From assembly GCF_000702885.1 (NCBI RefSeq), contig NZ_JNKO01000006.1, positions 141,922 through 205,921 of the forward strand: a stretch of DNA of 64,000 nt, read 5' to 3'. This document shows, in pieces, positions 8,299-17,102 of this stretch (the first letter of the stretch is position 1; every line of letters starts with the position of its first letter). A program made the position numbers and the translations under genes. The notes under the pieces are model-generated. The model ran no database searches. It was not told the origin of the DNA and saw only the letters and a program-made list of their open reading frames with translations. This DNA comes from Oribacterium sp. P6A1. Its GTDB lineage: Bacteria > Bacillota > Clostridia > Lachnospirales > Lachnospiraceae.

Positions 8299-10464
8299 AT
8301 GAAATGGACGAAATTTATTGCAGATAATTCCATAGTTGTTATGGCACTGGTTATCATATTGCTGCTGATCATCCCGCTTCCGCCGTTTATGGCAGATATG
8401 TGTATAGTCCTGAATATGGCTATATCCATGATGATTCTGGTCATCACTATGACGATCCACAGCCCGTTGGAATTTTCGATTTATCCGTCATTGCTTCTGT
8501 TAACTACACTGTTCCGTCTTGGCATCAATGTTTCTACAACCAGAAACATCCTGTCCACTGGCGGTTTCTCTGGACAGGTCATTAAGTCATTTGGTGACTT
8601 CGTTCTGCAGGGAAATGTTGTTGTCGGTCTTGTAATCTATATCGTCATCGTTCTCATGAACTTCACGGTCATCACGAAGGGTGCTGAACGTGTAGCAGAG
8701 GTTTCCGCAAGATTTAACCTCGATGCTATGCCGGGAAAGCAGATGGCTATCGACTCGGATCTTAACGCCGGTCTCATCGACGAGCAGGAAGCTGCCCGCC
8801 GAAGGATGAATGTTCAAAGAGAATCCGATTTTTACGGCTCCATGGATGGTGCTACGAAAATCGTAAAAGGTGACGGAGTCATGTCACTGATCACCACCGC
8901 TATCAATCTTATAGGCGGTAGTATCATAGGTATCGTTCAGTCCGGACAGGACATAGGTACCGTATTAAACACATACACTATTGCAACCGTTGGTGATGGT
9001 CTTGTGGGACAAATCCCATCACTTCTTATTTCTACCGCAACCGGCATGATCGTAACCCGTGCCGTGGCAGAGGGATCACTTAACGAGGACATATCAAAGG
9101 AGTTTTTGGCACAGCCAAGATCGTTTATGATCGCAGGCGGTGTCATTTGTGTACTCTGCATCATTCCGGGCATGCCTCTTTTCCAGATTCTTTTAATCGG
9201 ATTTGGATTTATGCTGGCAGGATATATGATGCAGCGCAGGATACTTGAAGCCCCTGAGGCAGTTAGAGCTGAAGCTTACAGAGCGGCCAGTCACGGCGCA
9301 AGACAGAGAATCGGAAATGTTGGCGTAGAAGAGCCGTCAGCTGAGGAACTTGAAGAAAAAACCGAAAAAGCACCTGCTCAGACTCAGGAGGAGTACTTCA
9401 AGGATGTAAACAATGTTTACCACTTACTTCAGGTGGAGCCTATCGAGGTTGACTTTGGATACAGCCTTATACCTTTGGCGGATGAGACCGTAGGAGGAAG
9501 ACTCATAAGCCGAATAGTGGTATTCAGAAGACAGTATGCTCAGGATATGGGATATGTTATTCCTTCCGTAAGACTGAGAGACAGTGCAAAACTCGGCACA
9601 AATGAATATGTGATAAAGATAAAAGGAGAAGCTGTTGCGGTTGGAGAGATCCTGACGGATTTCTATCTGGCCCTTGAACCGGAGAATGTTGAGAGGGAAA
9701 TCGATGGAATAGAGACTATCGAGCCCGCATACGGCATCCCCAGCAAGTGGATAAAACCGGAACAGAGGGAGAGGGCTGAGATGTACGGATATACAGTCAT
9801 TGATCCTTTGTCGGTGCTTGTATCACATATGAGTGAAGTCATAAAGCAGCACAGCTATGAACTGATCACAAGGCAGGAAGTGTTCAGACTTGTTGAAAAC
9901 TTAAAGAAATCGGCACCGGAACTGGTAAGTGAGGCCTTTCCGGCACTGGTATCATACAATCTTTTACAGAAGGTACTCACCCTTCTTCTCAAGGAGGGAG
10001 TATCCATTAAGGATCTTGAGACCATAGTTGAGACCATGGTTGACTCCATTACAGAGAACGGACTTCCGGTTAAGGATATAGATTCTCTGGTGGAACAGGT
10101 CAGAATATCACTCAAGAGAACCATCACCAGAATGTACTGTGAGGATGGAAACATGAAGGTTGTTACGCTGGATGCAGACCTGGAAAGGTCTATGGTCAGC
10201 TCACTTTCAAAGGGAGAAAGCGGATATTATCTGGCTTTGAGCCCTGAGATATTACAGAGTCTTGTAAGACAGGTTTCCGAGGAGATGAAGAAATTCAAGG
10301 ATCTGTCACAGACGCCGGTTATTTTGACATCGGAGGTCATGAGAGCTCATTTTTATCATCTTATAGAGCAGTTCTATCCTCAGGTAAGAGTCCTTTCATT
10401 CAACGAAGTCGCAAACAATGTTCAGATTCAAGCTATAGGGAGTCTGAAGCTGGAAAACAAATAA
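8299..10464 (+). CDS. flhA: Flagellar export gate protein FlhA
   Basis: FlhA is the nonameric export gate and substrate-docking platform. The N-terminal membrane domain (about 1-310) contains the conserved cytoplasmic FHIPEP-like stretch RFNLDAMPGKQMAIDSDLNAG, given here as positions about residues 140-160; the C-terminal cytoplasmic domain (about 360-721) has YGIPSKWI and VIDPLSVLVSHMSE. Length, 721 residues, is slightly over the family norm owing to an acidic linker near 350. The start has only a weak purine stretch upstream. flhF and flhG, usually next in Firmicutes, are absent. Confidence 0.97.
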   Translation: MKWTKFIADNSIVVMALVIILLLIIPLPPFMADMCIVLNMAISMMILVITMTIHSPLEFSIYPSLLLLTTLFRLGINVSTTRNILSTGGFSGQVIKSFGDFVLQGNVVVGLVIYIVIVLMNFTVITKGAERVAEVSARFNLDAMPGKQMAIDSDLNAGLIDEQEAARRRMNVQRESDFYGSMDGATKIVKGDGVMSLITTAINLIGGSIIGIVQSGQDIGTVLNTYTIATVGDGLVGQIPSLLISTATGMIVTRAVAEGSLNEDISKEFLAQPRSFMIAGGVICVLCIIPGMPLFQILLIGFGFMLAGYMMQRRILEAPEAVRAEAYRAASHGARQRIGNVGVEEPSAEELEEKTEKAPAQTQEEYFKDVNNVYHLLQVEPIEVDFGYSLIPLADETVGGRLISRIVVFRRQYAQDMGYVIPSVRLRDSAKLGTNEYVIKIKGEAVAVGEILTDFYLALEPENVEREIDGIETIEPAYGIPSKWIKPEQRERAEMYGYTVIDPLSVLVSHMSEVIKQHSYELITRQEVFRLVENLKKSAPELVSEAFPALVSYNLLQKVLTLLLKEGVSIKDLETIVETMVDSITENGLPVKDIDSLVEQVRISLKRTITRMYCEDGNMKVVTLDADLERSMVSSLSKGESGYYLALSPEILQSLVRQVSEEMKKFKDLSQTPVILTSEVMRAHFYHLIEQFYPQVRVLSFNEVANNVQIQAIGSLKLENK

Positions 10465-10526
10465 TAAGTAACAGGGGAAAGAAGATAAGTAAGAGAGTAT
10501 AAGAATAGTTAGAGGGGATGAGTTTT

Positions 10527-11312
10527 ATGATGGATACAATTTATAGGGAGCAGGTTGAAGATCTCGAAACAAGAAGCAATGAAGATTTGTTTTTGATCTA
10601 CAAGAGAACAAGGGACAATAGTGTTAAACAGGAACTTACCATGCGCTACATTTACATAGTTAAAAGTGTAGCGTATCAGATGAGGGATGTTTATAACGAT
10701 ACGATGCAGCCTGAAGATATCATCAATGAAGGCGTAATTGAGATCATGAAGGCCATCGACCGTTATGATGTGGAGAAGGATAACAAGTTCGAGACATTCA
10801 TCTCCAGACGTATAAGAGGCATGGTCATAGATCTGATACGAAAGAATGACTGGATGCCCAGAAATTATCACAGGGACCGCAAGAACATCGAGGATGCAAG
10901 GGACGAGCTTCAGAGAAAGCTGGGACATTCTCCCAGTGATGAGGAGATTTCCAAGTATTACAAAATGGATGTTAAGAAGATCAAAAAAGTTGATCGTATG
11001 CGGACCATGGTCAATGTCCTTTCACTGGACATGACCTATGATGATAATGATGAGACGCTGTTCCAGGTAGCGTCGGACGATTTAAATACACAACCGGAGG
11101 GAAGTTTCTTGCAGGGCGAAACAGTAGCAACCTTGGCCAGAGCCATCGATTCTTTAAAAGATAGTGAGAAAAAGGTTATATCTTTGTACTATGTTGACGA
11201 ATTAAATATGAACCAGATTGCAGAGGTTATGAATATTAGTCAGCCAAGAGTGTCTCAGCTTCACTCTATAGCAATTGAGAAGCTGAAGAATTACATGGCA
11301 AAGATGTCATAA
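10527..11312 (+). CDS. fliA: Flagellar sigma factor FliA (sigma-28 / SigD type)
   Basis: An RNA polymerase sigma factor of about 261 residues lacking region 1: region 2 contains QPEDIINEGVIEIMKAIDRYD, region 3 contains HSPSDEEISKYYKMD, and region 4 has LNMNQIAEVMNISQPRVSQL. It should direct late flagellar promoters, and its anti-sigma factor FlgM is encoded at 26724. The ATG at 10518 touches the AGAGGGG ribosome-binding site, so the ATG at 10527 (or 10530) is preferred. Candidate target promoters are annotated separately. Confidence 0.95.
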   Translation: MMDTIYREQVEDLETRSNEDLFLIYKRTRDNSVKQELTMRYIYIVKSVAYQMRDVYNDTMQPEDIINEGVIEIMKAIDRYDVEKDNKFETFISRRIRGMVIDLIRKNDWMPRNYHRDRKNIEDARDELQRKLGHSPSDEEISKYYKMDVKKIKKVDRMRTMVNVLSLDMTYDDNDETLFQVASDDLNTQPEGSFLQGETVATLARAIDSLKDSEKKVISLYYVDELNMNQIAEVMNISQPRVSQLHSIAIEKLKNYMAKMS

Positions 11313-11392
11313 CTCTGAATCAAGTTTTTTGACATCCGCTATTTAAAAAATTAAGTGCGGAATTTAAAGGGTGTTGCCCGGACAGGAGTATT

Positions 11393-12226
11393 ATGTATCA
11401 GGGATTTTACAATCTGACATCCGGTATGCTGACACAGCAGAGAAGATTGAATGTTGTCAGCAACAACATGGTCAATGTACAGACGGCAGGTTATAAAAAA
11501 GACACTATGACCCAAAAGACGTTTCAGGAGGAGATGCTTGTCCGCACAGGAAAATACAATAAAGACAATCCTTCAGATCTTACAACTACATCAAAGATAG
11601 TGACTGCGGAGCAGACCTATACAAATTATGATCAGGGTGCCTTTGAGCAGACTGATGATATCTATGATTTTGCAATAGGCGGGAACGGCTGGTTCTCCAT
11701 ACAGACGACTGCCGGAACCAGATATACGAGAGATGGTTCCTTTTCAGTTGACAGTGAGGGGTATCTGGAACTGAACGGTCTCGGAAGAGTGCTGGGCTCC
11801 GACGATCAGCCTATTCAGATTCCGACGGAAAACTTTACTGTTGATTCAGCGGGAAATATCCTGGTGAATACTTCTGCGGCTGCGCTTGAAACCGGAAAGC
11901 CGGGAGATAACACAGCAGAAACCACGACAGAAACAGCCACTCAGCCGGAGTCCTACGGACAGATAAAGCTTGTGGATTTTCAGGATCTTACACAGCTTCA
12001 TAAAGAGGATAACGGGCTTTACTCCACCAATCAGGCAGCTACTGTTGTAAACGGTGCAAACGGTACCCAGCTTATGTGGACCATGCTTGAAAAAGCCAAT
12101 GTGGATCTGGTGGATGAGATGACCTTGATGATTTCTTCCCAAAGAGCCCTTCAGGGAGCTGCTCAGATGCTTAAGATGTATGACACGGTTATGGCAAAAG
12201 CTTCTTCAGATGTAGGAAAACTTTAA
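11393..12226 (+). CDS. Flagellar rod protein, FlgF/FlgG type (FlhO-like)
   Basis: A 277-residue distal-rod family protein. The N-terminal segment has the rod signature NVVSNNMVNVQTAGYKKD, the central part has FAIGGNGWFSIQT and YTRDGSFSVDSEGYL, and the C-terminus contains EMTLMISSQRALQGAAQML. It is the first of two adjacent paralogues, like flhO-flhP in Bacillus. A Thr-rich insertion of about 20 residues lies near position 180. Which of the pair corresponds to FlgF and which to FlgG cannot be settled by eye. Confidence 0.88.
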   Translation: MYQGFYNLTSGMLTQQRRLNVVSNNMVNVQTAGYKKDTMTQKTFQEEMLVRTGKYNKDNPSDLTTTSKIVTAEQTYTNYDQGAFEQTDDIYDFAIGGNGWFSIQTTAGTRYTRDGSFSVDSEGYLELNGLGRVLGSDDQPIQIPTENFTVDSAGNILVNTSAAALETGKPGDNTAETTTETATQPESYGQIKLVDFQDLTQLHKEDNGLYSTNQAATVVNGANGTQLMWTMLEKANVDLVDEMTLMISSQRALQGAAQMLKMYDTVMAKASSDVGKL

Positions 12227-12275
12227 TAAAAAGCTTTTTTTGAACTAATCGTGCTGATGTTTTGGAGGATTGGAT

Positions 12276-13064
12276 ATGAATATGTCATTTTGGACAGGGG
12301 CGGTAGGTGCCGACAATTTCACCAAGAAGCTGGCTATCACTTCCAACAATTTAGCAAATATAAATACTACGGGATTTAAGGCAAAAAGTGCGCCATTCAG
12401 AGAACTTATAAATTATAATATAAATGACTCCAGAGAGGCTGTTACAGAGCTTCAGGCAGGGGCAGGTGCAGTAGTGCATCAGACCAATATGAATTTCAAG
12501 TTATCCGGTCTCAATATCACCAATATGGAATCGGATTATGCCCTTATGGATGACAATGCTTTCTTCATGCTCCAGGATCCCGGAGATGACTCTATTACAT
12601 ATACAAGAAACGGTCATTTTCACAGTGGCCTTATGCCGGATGGCGAATTTTATCTTATGACTGAGGCAGGCAAATATGTTCTCGATCAGAATGGACAGAA
12701 GCTGAAGGCATCGGTTCTTGATCTTAAAACACTTGTGGAAAAAGATGAGAATGAAGAGGAAAATACCGAGACAAATACTGAAGAAAAGGAAGAAAAACCT
12801 ACGATTGGAGTTTATACTTTTCCGCATCCCAGCCGATTATTAAGTAAAGGAGACAATGAGTTTATCGTGCAGGAGGGTGATACTCAGAACACGGCAGCTC
12901 TTATAAAGACTCCGCATATTCAGCAGGGGGCTTTGGAAAGTTCAGGTACGGATCTTGCAAAGGAAATGACAAAGGTCATAGAGAGTCAGAGAGCTTTTCA
13001 GTATGCATTAAAGATGGTTACAACATCTGATGAGATAGAATCGACTATCAACAGTTTAAGATAA
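12276..13064 (+). CDS. Flagellar rod protein, FlgF/FlgG type (FlhP-like)
   Basis: Second distal-rod paralogue, 262 residues from the ATG at 12276; an upstream TTG at 12270 overlaps the GGAGGA ribosome-binding site and is rejected. The N-terminal ITSNNLANINTTGFKAK and C-terminal EMTKVIESQRAFQYALKMV are clear rod signatures. The middle holds an insertion of about 25 Glu-rich residues (near 155-175) not found in standard rod proteins. Together with the preceding gene it would build the distal rod below the hook. Confidence 0.87.
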   Translation: MNMSFWTGAVGADNFTKKLAITSNNLANINTTGFKAKSAPFRELINYNINDSREAVTELQAGAGAVVHQTNMNFKLSGLNITNMESDYALMDDNAFFMLQDPGDDSITYTRNGHFHSGLMPDGEFYLMTEAGKYVLDQNGQKLKASVLDLKTLVEKDENEEENTETNTEEKEEKPTIGVYTFPHPSRLLSKGDNEFIVQEGDTQNTAALIKTPHIQQGALESSGTDLAKEMTKVIESQRAFQYALKMVTTSDEIESTINSLR

Positions 13065-13085
13065 ATATAAAGTGGGGAATGGGTA

Positions 13086-13709
13086 ATGAGGATAAAAGAC
13101 TATAGTGAGATGAACCTTCAGGATCTGGATGTCATGAGGGAGATTGGAAGTATCGGAACGGGGCATGCAGCAACATCGCTGTCACAGATGCTCCAGAAAG
13201 AAGTCCGTATTACTATTCCGCAGGTAAAGATACTTGGTTATGATGAAGCCATAGAGGCCATCGGAGGAGATATAGAACAGATCGTCGGTGCAACACTTGT
13301 TAAGATGGACGGCGATATAAACGGTCTGATGCTGTTCCTTTTTAATCTTGAGTTCGCTAATACCATTTTTGACAAGATGATGGGCATTTCCTATGCGGGT
13401 TTCGAGCAGATGGATGCCATGGCACATTCGGCCCTGACAGAGATTGGCAACATTATCATCTGTTCTTATGTCAATGCATTTACGGAACTTGTGGATATGA
13501 ATATCTCACTTTCGGTTCCCAGTGCTGCTGTGAATATGCTTGGAGCTATCCTTACGGTGCCTATAGCCGAATACGGATATGAGACAGATAAGCTTATGTA
13601 CTGTAATGCAGACTTTGTTATGGACGGTAAGACATACAATGACTGGCTGCTTATGCTGCCGGATATTGCATCCCTGAATCGTATATTGGAAAAGTTAGGG
13701 GTTTCATAA
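13086..13709 (+). CDS. cheC: CheY-P phosphatase CheC, first active site degenerate
   Basis: A 207-residue CheC-family protein directly before cheD, the usual pair. CheC dephosphorylates CheY-P and is stimulated by CheD. The second catalytic motif is intact (Ser115-x3-Glu119-x2-Asn122), but the first reads Asp15-x3-Glu19-x2-Ser22, with Ser in place of the catalytic Asn, so only one functional site is expected. The family pattern GTGHAATSLS follows. FliY at 3353 retains both sites, so phosphatase duty may rest mainly there. Confidence 0.93.
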   Translation: MRIKDYSEMNLQDLDVMREIGSIGTGHAATSLSQMLQKEVRITIPQVKILGYDEAIEAIGGDIEQIVGATLVKMDGDINGLMLFLFNLEFANTIFDKMMGISYAGFEQMDAMAHSALTEIGNIIICSYVNAFTELVDMNISLSVPSAAVNMLGAILTVPIAEYGYETDKLMYCNADFVMDGKTYNDWLLMLPDIASLNRILEKLGVS

Positions 13710-13712
13710 TTT

Positions 13713-14195
13713 ATGGATAGACAACTGAAAGTCGGGATCGGCGACATGAAGCTGACACGCGGACAGGGTGAGATAATCACCTATGCGCTTGGCTCGTGTA
13801 TAGGAATAGCCTTTTATGATCCTGTTTTGAAATTAGGAGCATTGCTTCATATCATGCTTCCTATACGACAAAACAAAGATGATGCTAATTTACTGAAATA
13901 TGCAGATACCGGTCTTGCAGAGACTATTCGTAAGCTGACAGCCTTTGGGATGGTCAAAAGCAGAGCCATCGTTAAGATTGCAGGTGGAGCCAAGATGTTC
14001 GAGATCAGCGGTAATGCCAGTTTTGGTAATATTGGAGAGAGGAACGCGCAGACTGTACGACAGATACTGCAGAGAGAAGGATTCCATATACGCGCAGAGG
14101 ATTGCGGCGCAAATTACGCTAGAACTATGAGCCTGGATGTGGCAACAGGTGACGTCGTGATAAAAACCTTTGGTCATCCGGAGAAACATTTATAA
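13713..14195 (+). CDS. cheD: Chemoreceptor glutamine deamidase CheD
   Basis: CheD deamidates receptor glutamines and partners with CheC. The catalytic Cys is in ALGSCIGIAFYDP and the His in GALLHIMLP; later family blocks are IAGGAKMF, IGERNAQTV and CGANYARTMSLDVATG. Length of 160 residues is normal. It begins three bases after the cheC stop. Confidence 0.95.
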   Translation: MDRQLKVGIGDMKLTRGQGEIITYALGSCIGIAFYDPVLKLGALLHIMLPIRQNKDDANLLKYADTGLAETIRKLTAFGMVKSRAIVKIAGGAKMFEISGNASFGNIGERNAQTVRQILQREGFHIRAEDCGANYARTMSLDVATGDVVIKTFGHPEKHL

Positions 14196-14222
14196 TTTTT
14201 ACCCGTTAGGAGGAAACCTGAA

Positions 14223-15173
14223 TTGAAGAACAATAAAAAGGACGGAATTCTGCTTGAGTCCGGTACAAATGAAATTGAGATCATGAAGTTCAAGGTCATG
14301 AATGAGTACTATGGTATCAACGTTGCCAAGGTAGTTGAGATCATGATGACCGAAAAAGTAAAGCCGATGCCACATTCCCATCCTGCTGTTGAAGGCTTTT
14401 TCAAACCAAGAGATGTTCTTATTACAGTTATAAATCTCGGGCAGTATCTTACGGGAGAGCGTAAGGACTACGGAGACAGAGACCTCTTCATCATCACCGG
14501 TTTTAATAAGATGATGGTTGCTTTCAGAGTTGACAGCATCGAGGGTATCAGCCGTATTTCATGGAAGAGCATTCAGAAGCCTGACAAGACCCTTGGGTCA
14601 GGTGATGAGTCTGTAGCAACAGGTATCGCACAGTGCGATGACCAGCTGGTAACAGTTCTGGATTTCGAGAAGATCGTAGCAGAGATCTCTCCGGAAACAA
14701 CGATTCAGGTATCCGAAATTGATGAGATGGGTGACAGACCTATCAACCAGGCTCCAGTTGTTATCGCTGAGGATTCTGTTCTTCTCCAGAAGATGATTCT
14801 TGATTCTCTTCAGAGAGCAGGTTTCACTGATATAAGCATGTTCAATAACGGACAGGAATGCTGGAATTATCTTGATGGAATAAAGGATGACCCGCATGTT
14901 TATGAGAAGGTCAGCATGGTCATCACGGACCTTGAGATGCCTATGATGGACGGTCACAGATTAACGAAGCTTATCAAATCGGATCCTCATCTTCGTCATC
15001 TCCCTGTAGTTATCTTCTCATCTCTTATCGATGAGCAGATGCGTGCCAAGGGCAAGGAGCTTGGCGCTGATGAACAGCTTTCCAAGCCTGAGATCGGTCA
15101 TCTCGTACATATCATGGATACTCTTATCGGACGATATGAGGAACAAAGAAAATCGAATTTTAAGGGAATGTAA
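14223..15173 (+). CDS. cheV: CheV coupling protein (CheW domain plus receiver)
   Basis: CheV couples receptors to CheA through a CheW-like domain (about residues 15-165) and adapts by phosphorylation of its receiver (about 180-305), whose acceptor lies in VITDLEMPMMDG. The receiver also has the acidic pair in VIAEDSVLLQ and a Lys in LSKPE. The start is a TTG at 14223 with AGGAGG nine bases upstream; no in-frame ATG is better placed. The 315-residue protein is full length. It is the last classical chemotaxis gene of this operon before a strong hairpin. Confidence 0.94.
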   Translation: MKNNKKDGILLESGTNEIEIMKFKVMNEYYGINVAKVVEIMMTEKVKPMPHSHPAVEGFFKPRDVLITVINLGQYLTGERKDYGDRDLFIITGFNKMMVAFRVDSIEGISRISWKSIQKPDKTLGSGDESVATGIAQCDDQLVTVLDFEKIVAEISPETTIQVSEIDEMGDRPINQAPVVIAEDSVLLQKMILDSLQRAGFTDISMFNNGQECWNYLDGIKDDPHVYEKVSMVITDLEMPMMDGHRLTKLIKSDPHLRHLPVVIFSSLIDEQMRAKGKELGADEQLSKPEIGHLVHIMDTLIGRYEEQRKSNFKGM

Positions 15174-15183
15174 ATTCTCAGGT

Positions 15184-15218
15184 AGTTAAAGGCAGGCATG
15201 GTATGCCTGCCTTTAACT
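15184..15218 (+). repeat. Perfect 16-bp hairpin between cheV and the next gene
   Basis: Perfect inverted repeat with 16-bp arms (left arm AGTTAAAGGCAGGCAT) and a three-base loop, just after the cheV stop. It is not followed by a T-run; instead the next gene's AAGGAGG ribosome-binding site starts about six bases later. It may pause transcription, stabilise the upstream mRNA end, or act as a weak terminator. Confidence 0.75.
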
Positions 15219-15239
15219 GATAAAAGGAGGGGCGCCTTC

Positions 15240-16208
15240 ATGATGAGAGCAAAAAGCCGGGATGCGAGATTTACTGCAGGAGCTGTCATTAGCCTGTTAT
15301 TTATATTGATAATCCAAGTAAAAGGATATGCAAACAACTGGCTGTTTAAAGACGGTAAATGGTACTATTACTATACATACGACGATCCGGTTGAGAATGA
15401 GTGGATAACCGATGGCGGTAATGAATATTACATCGGAAGCAAAGGTCTCATGTCTACCGATAAGTGGGTTAGTGATAAATCTACTGGAGAAAAGTACTAC
15501 GTTGGTCTTGACGGGATAAAAAAGAAAAATTCCTATACTGCCAGCAAAGATAAGTTTGTGGGACCTGACGGTACGGAACTTGAATCCTTTGACGAGTGGA
15601 GAAAAAGTGCTAAAAAGAACCTGAAAAAGGTTATTTCGGCATTGAACAGGAAAGTAACCGTCTCATCGGAACAGACGGCCTATCTTAGCACGTTAAACGC
15701 GTCAAATGCTGCTTTTACATTATATGATCTGAATGGTGACGGATATAAGGACTTTATAGTCATTAATAAGGAATCTGACGCAGCACAGGTTCTGGATATC
15801 CAGCTTTGGAATCCGGAGGAAGAAGAGTTTTATGCATTAATGGAGCTTGATTTCACTTCTGATGAAACTGCGGTACTGAGACGTGAAGAGAACTATGGAG
15901 ATGCGTGGCTTATCATTTCACGTGATATCAACGATTTTGATTTCCAGAGACTCCCCAGAGAGGAATATTATTTTCAGGATGTGGAGCATTATCATTTCGG
16001 TTATAATGAATACGGTGATGTGATTTACTACATAAATAATGATAAGGCGGATCCTGAGGAATGGAATTCATCGCTTATTTACAGAAGAAACAGCACGGGT
16101 TCCGGAATCTTTGCAGTATATCATGACCTTAATGAGAGTACAGTGGACGAACAGGTAGATATGTATCCATCAGAGGAAGAGATCGCACTGTTCAGTGAAA
16201 AAGGATAA
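15240..16208 (+). CDS. Exported protein with an N-terminal cell-wall/choline-binding-type repeat
   Basis: A basic start and hydrophobic stretch (about residues 10-30) form a signal peptide or anchor. Directly behind it come wall-repeat-like segments (WLFKDGKWYYYYTYDD; NEYYIGSKGLMSTDKWV), then a ~200-residue domain of unknown fold containing YDLNGDGYKDFIVI, a pattern reminiscent of calcium-binding DxDxDG loops. Function is not recognised. AAGGAGG at 15224-15230 and the ATG at 15240 define the start. The stop overlaps the next start (TAATG). A wall-facing protein placed between cheV and fliD is unexpected; two other wall-repeat proteins lie at 29265 and 30750. Confidence 0.72.
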   Translation: MMRAKSRDARFTAGAVISLLFILIIQVKGYANNWLFKDGKWYYYYTYDDPVENEWITDGGNEYYIGSKGLMSTDKWVSDKSTGEKYYVGLDGIKKKNSYTASKDKFVGPDGTELESFDEWRKSAKKNLKKVISALNRKVTVSSEQTAYLSTLNASNAAFTLYDLNGDGYKDFIVINKESDAAQVLDIQLWNPEEEEFYALMELDFTSDETAVLRREENYGDAWLIISRDINDFDFQRLPREEYYFQDVEHYHFGYNEYGDVIYYINNDKADPEEWNSSLIYRRNSTGSGIFAVYHDLNESTVDEQVDMYPSEEEIALFSEKG

Positions 16209-16936
16209 TGGGTATAGAATCAATGGAAGAGAATAATGATCGTAAAGATATGTTTGACACAGCGGGTGATGCTGCGGATTTTGCGGAGAACATCGCCGCC
16301 ACCATCAGGAAGGGACTGAAAGAGGCGTCGGAATCTGTAAAGAAGGAAGATTTGGAAGCCATCAGTGTCATGCTCGGAAGAGGGACAGATGAAGATCATG
16401 ACGAGCCGGAAGCTGAAGATATGCAGGAAGAAAAATATGTGAAAAACCAGAAGAAGTCAAAAAAGGTGGTTGGTTCAAAATATGGAAATGCACATGCCTA
16501 TGGTATAGACAATATCGAACTTCGAAACGAGGTGGTTCAGGATAAGAGAAGGGCCATAAGAGTTGAGTCTGCAGAGGAAAGCAATGTTCTGTCTGATGCC
16601 ATCCAGAAGCATCTGGAGGAGAGTGTTTTCGGAGAAGCCAAGATACAGGAAGGTTTCCATATCGTAAACATAATGCAGGAATGTCTGAAGAGTGAGAATA
16701 TCCTGGAGTATATGCAGAATATGTCCTGCTGCACCTGTGAGCGCTGTCAGGCGGATGTACTTGCAGCTACTCTGTCTCATCTTCCGGCCAAGTATGTTGT
16801 TATGTATAAAAAGTCTACAAATGCACGTATAAGCTTTTATCATGACAACTATAAAATGGACATCCTTTCTTCCATAATGAGGGCTATAAGAGATGTAAAG
16901 GAGCATCCTCATCACGGAAACGACCGTATACAATAA
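16208..16936 (+). CDS. ComFB-domain protein with disordered acidic N-terminal half
   Basis: 242 residues, translationally coupled to the upstream gene by TAATG. Residues about 1-130 are charged and low in complexity. The C-terminal ~95 residues resemble the ComFB domain: HIVNIMQECLKS, then a cysteine cluster in SCCTCERCQADVLAATL, then HLPAKYVVMYKK. ComFB-family proteins have been reported as cyclic-dinucleotide receptors in other bacteria, which would fit a motility locus, but binding here is inferred only from the domain resemblance. The Met at 16223 is an alternative start. A terminator follows at 16960. Confidence 0.7.
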   Translation: MGIESMEENNDRKDMFDTAGDAADFAENIAATIRKGLKEASESVKKEDLEAISVMLGRGTDEDHDEPEAEDMQEEKYVKNQKKSKKVVGSKYGNAHAYGIDNIELRNEVVQDKRRAIRVESAEESNVLSDAIQKHLEESVFGEAKIQEGFHIVNIMQECLKSENILEYMQNMSCCTCERCQADVLAATLSHLPAKYVVMYKKSTNARISFYHDNYKMDILSSIMRAIRDVKEHPHHGNDRIQ

Positions 16937-16959
16937 TTAGTGATATTTATATAATGTCA

Positions 16960-17002
16960 GCACTATCGGGATAGTATTTATTATTTCGATAGTGTTTTTT
17001 TG
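16960..17002 (+). terminator. Intrinsic terminator after the ComFB gene
   Basis: Inverted repeat CACTATCG at 16961-16968 and CGATAGTG at 16987-16994, followed by seven T residues. It separates the first long operon from the fliD unit. Confidence 0.85.
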
Positions 17003-17010
17003 TTATTTAG

Positions 17011-17038
17011 TTTATTTATTTCAGTTTTGTGCCGATAA
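17011..17038 (+). promoter_or_regulatory. Sigma-28-type promoter for fliD-fliS-fliT
   Basis: GCCGATAA at 17031-17038 matches the sigma-28 minus-10 consensus; a TTTA element lies 16 bases upstream (17011-17014). It follows a terminator and precedes fliD by 65 bases, consistent with late-gene control by FliA. The same TTTA-N16 spacing recurs upstream of flagellin. Confidence 0.75.
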
Positions 17039-17102
17039 GAAAGGTAGGACATAGTGTAAATAGGCCATGGAAGGTCTCTGTATTATAATGAAGGAGCATC
17101 AT

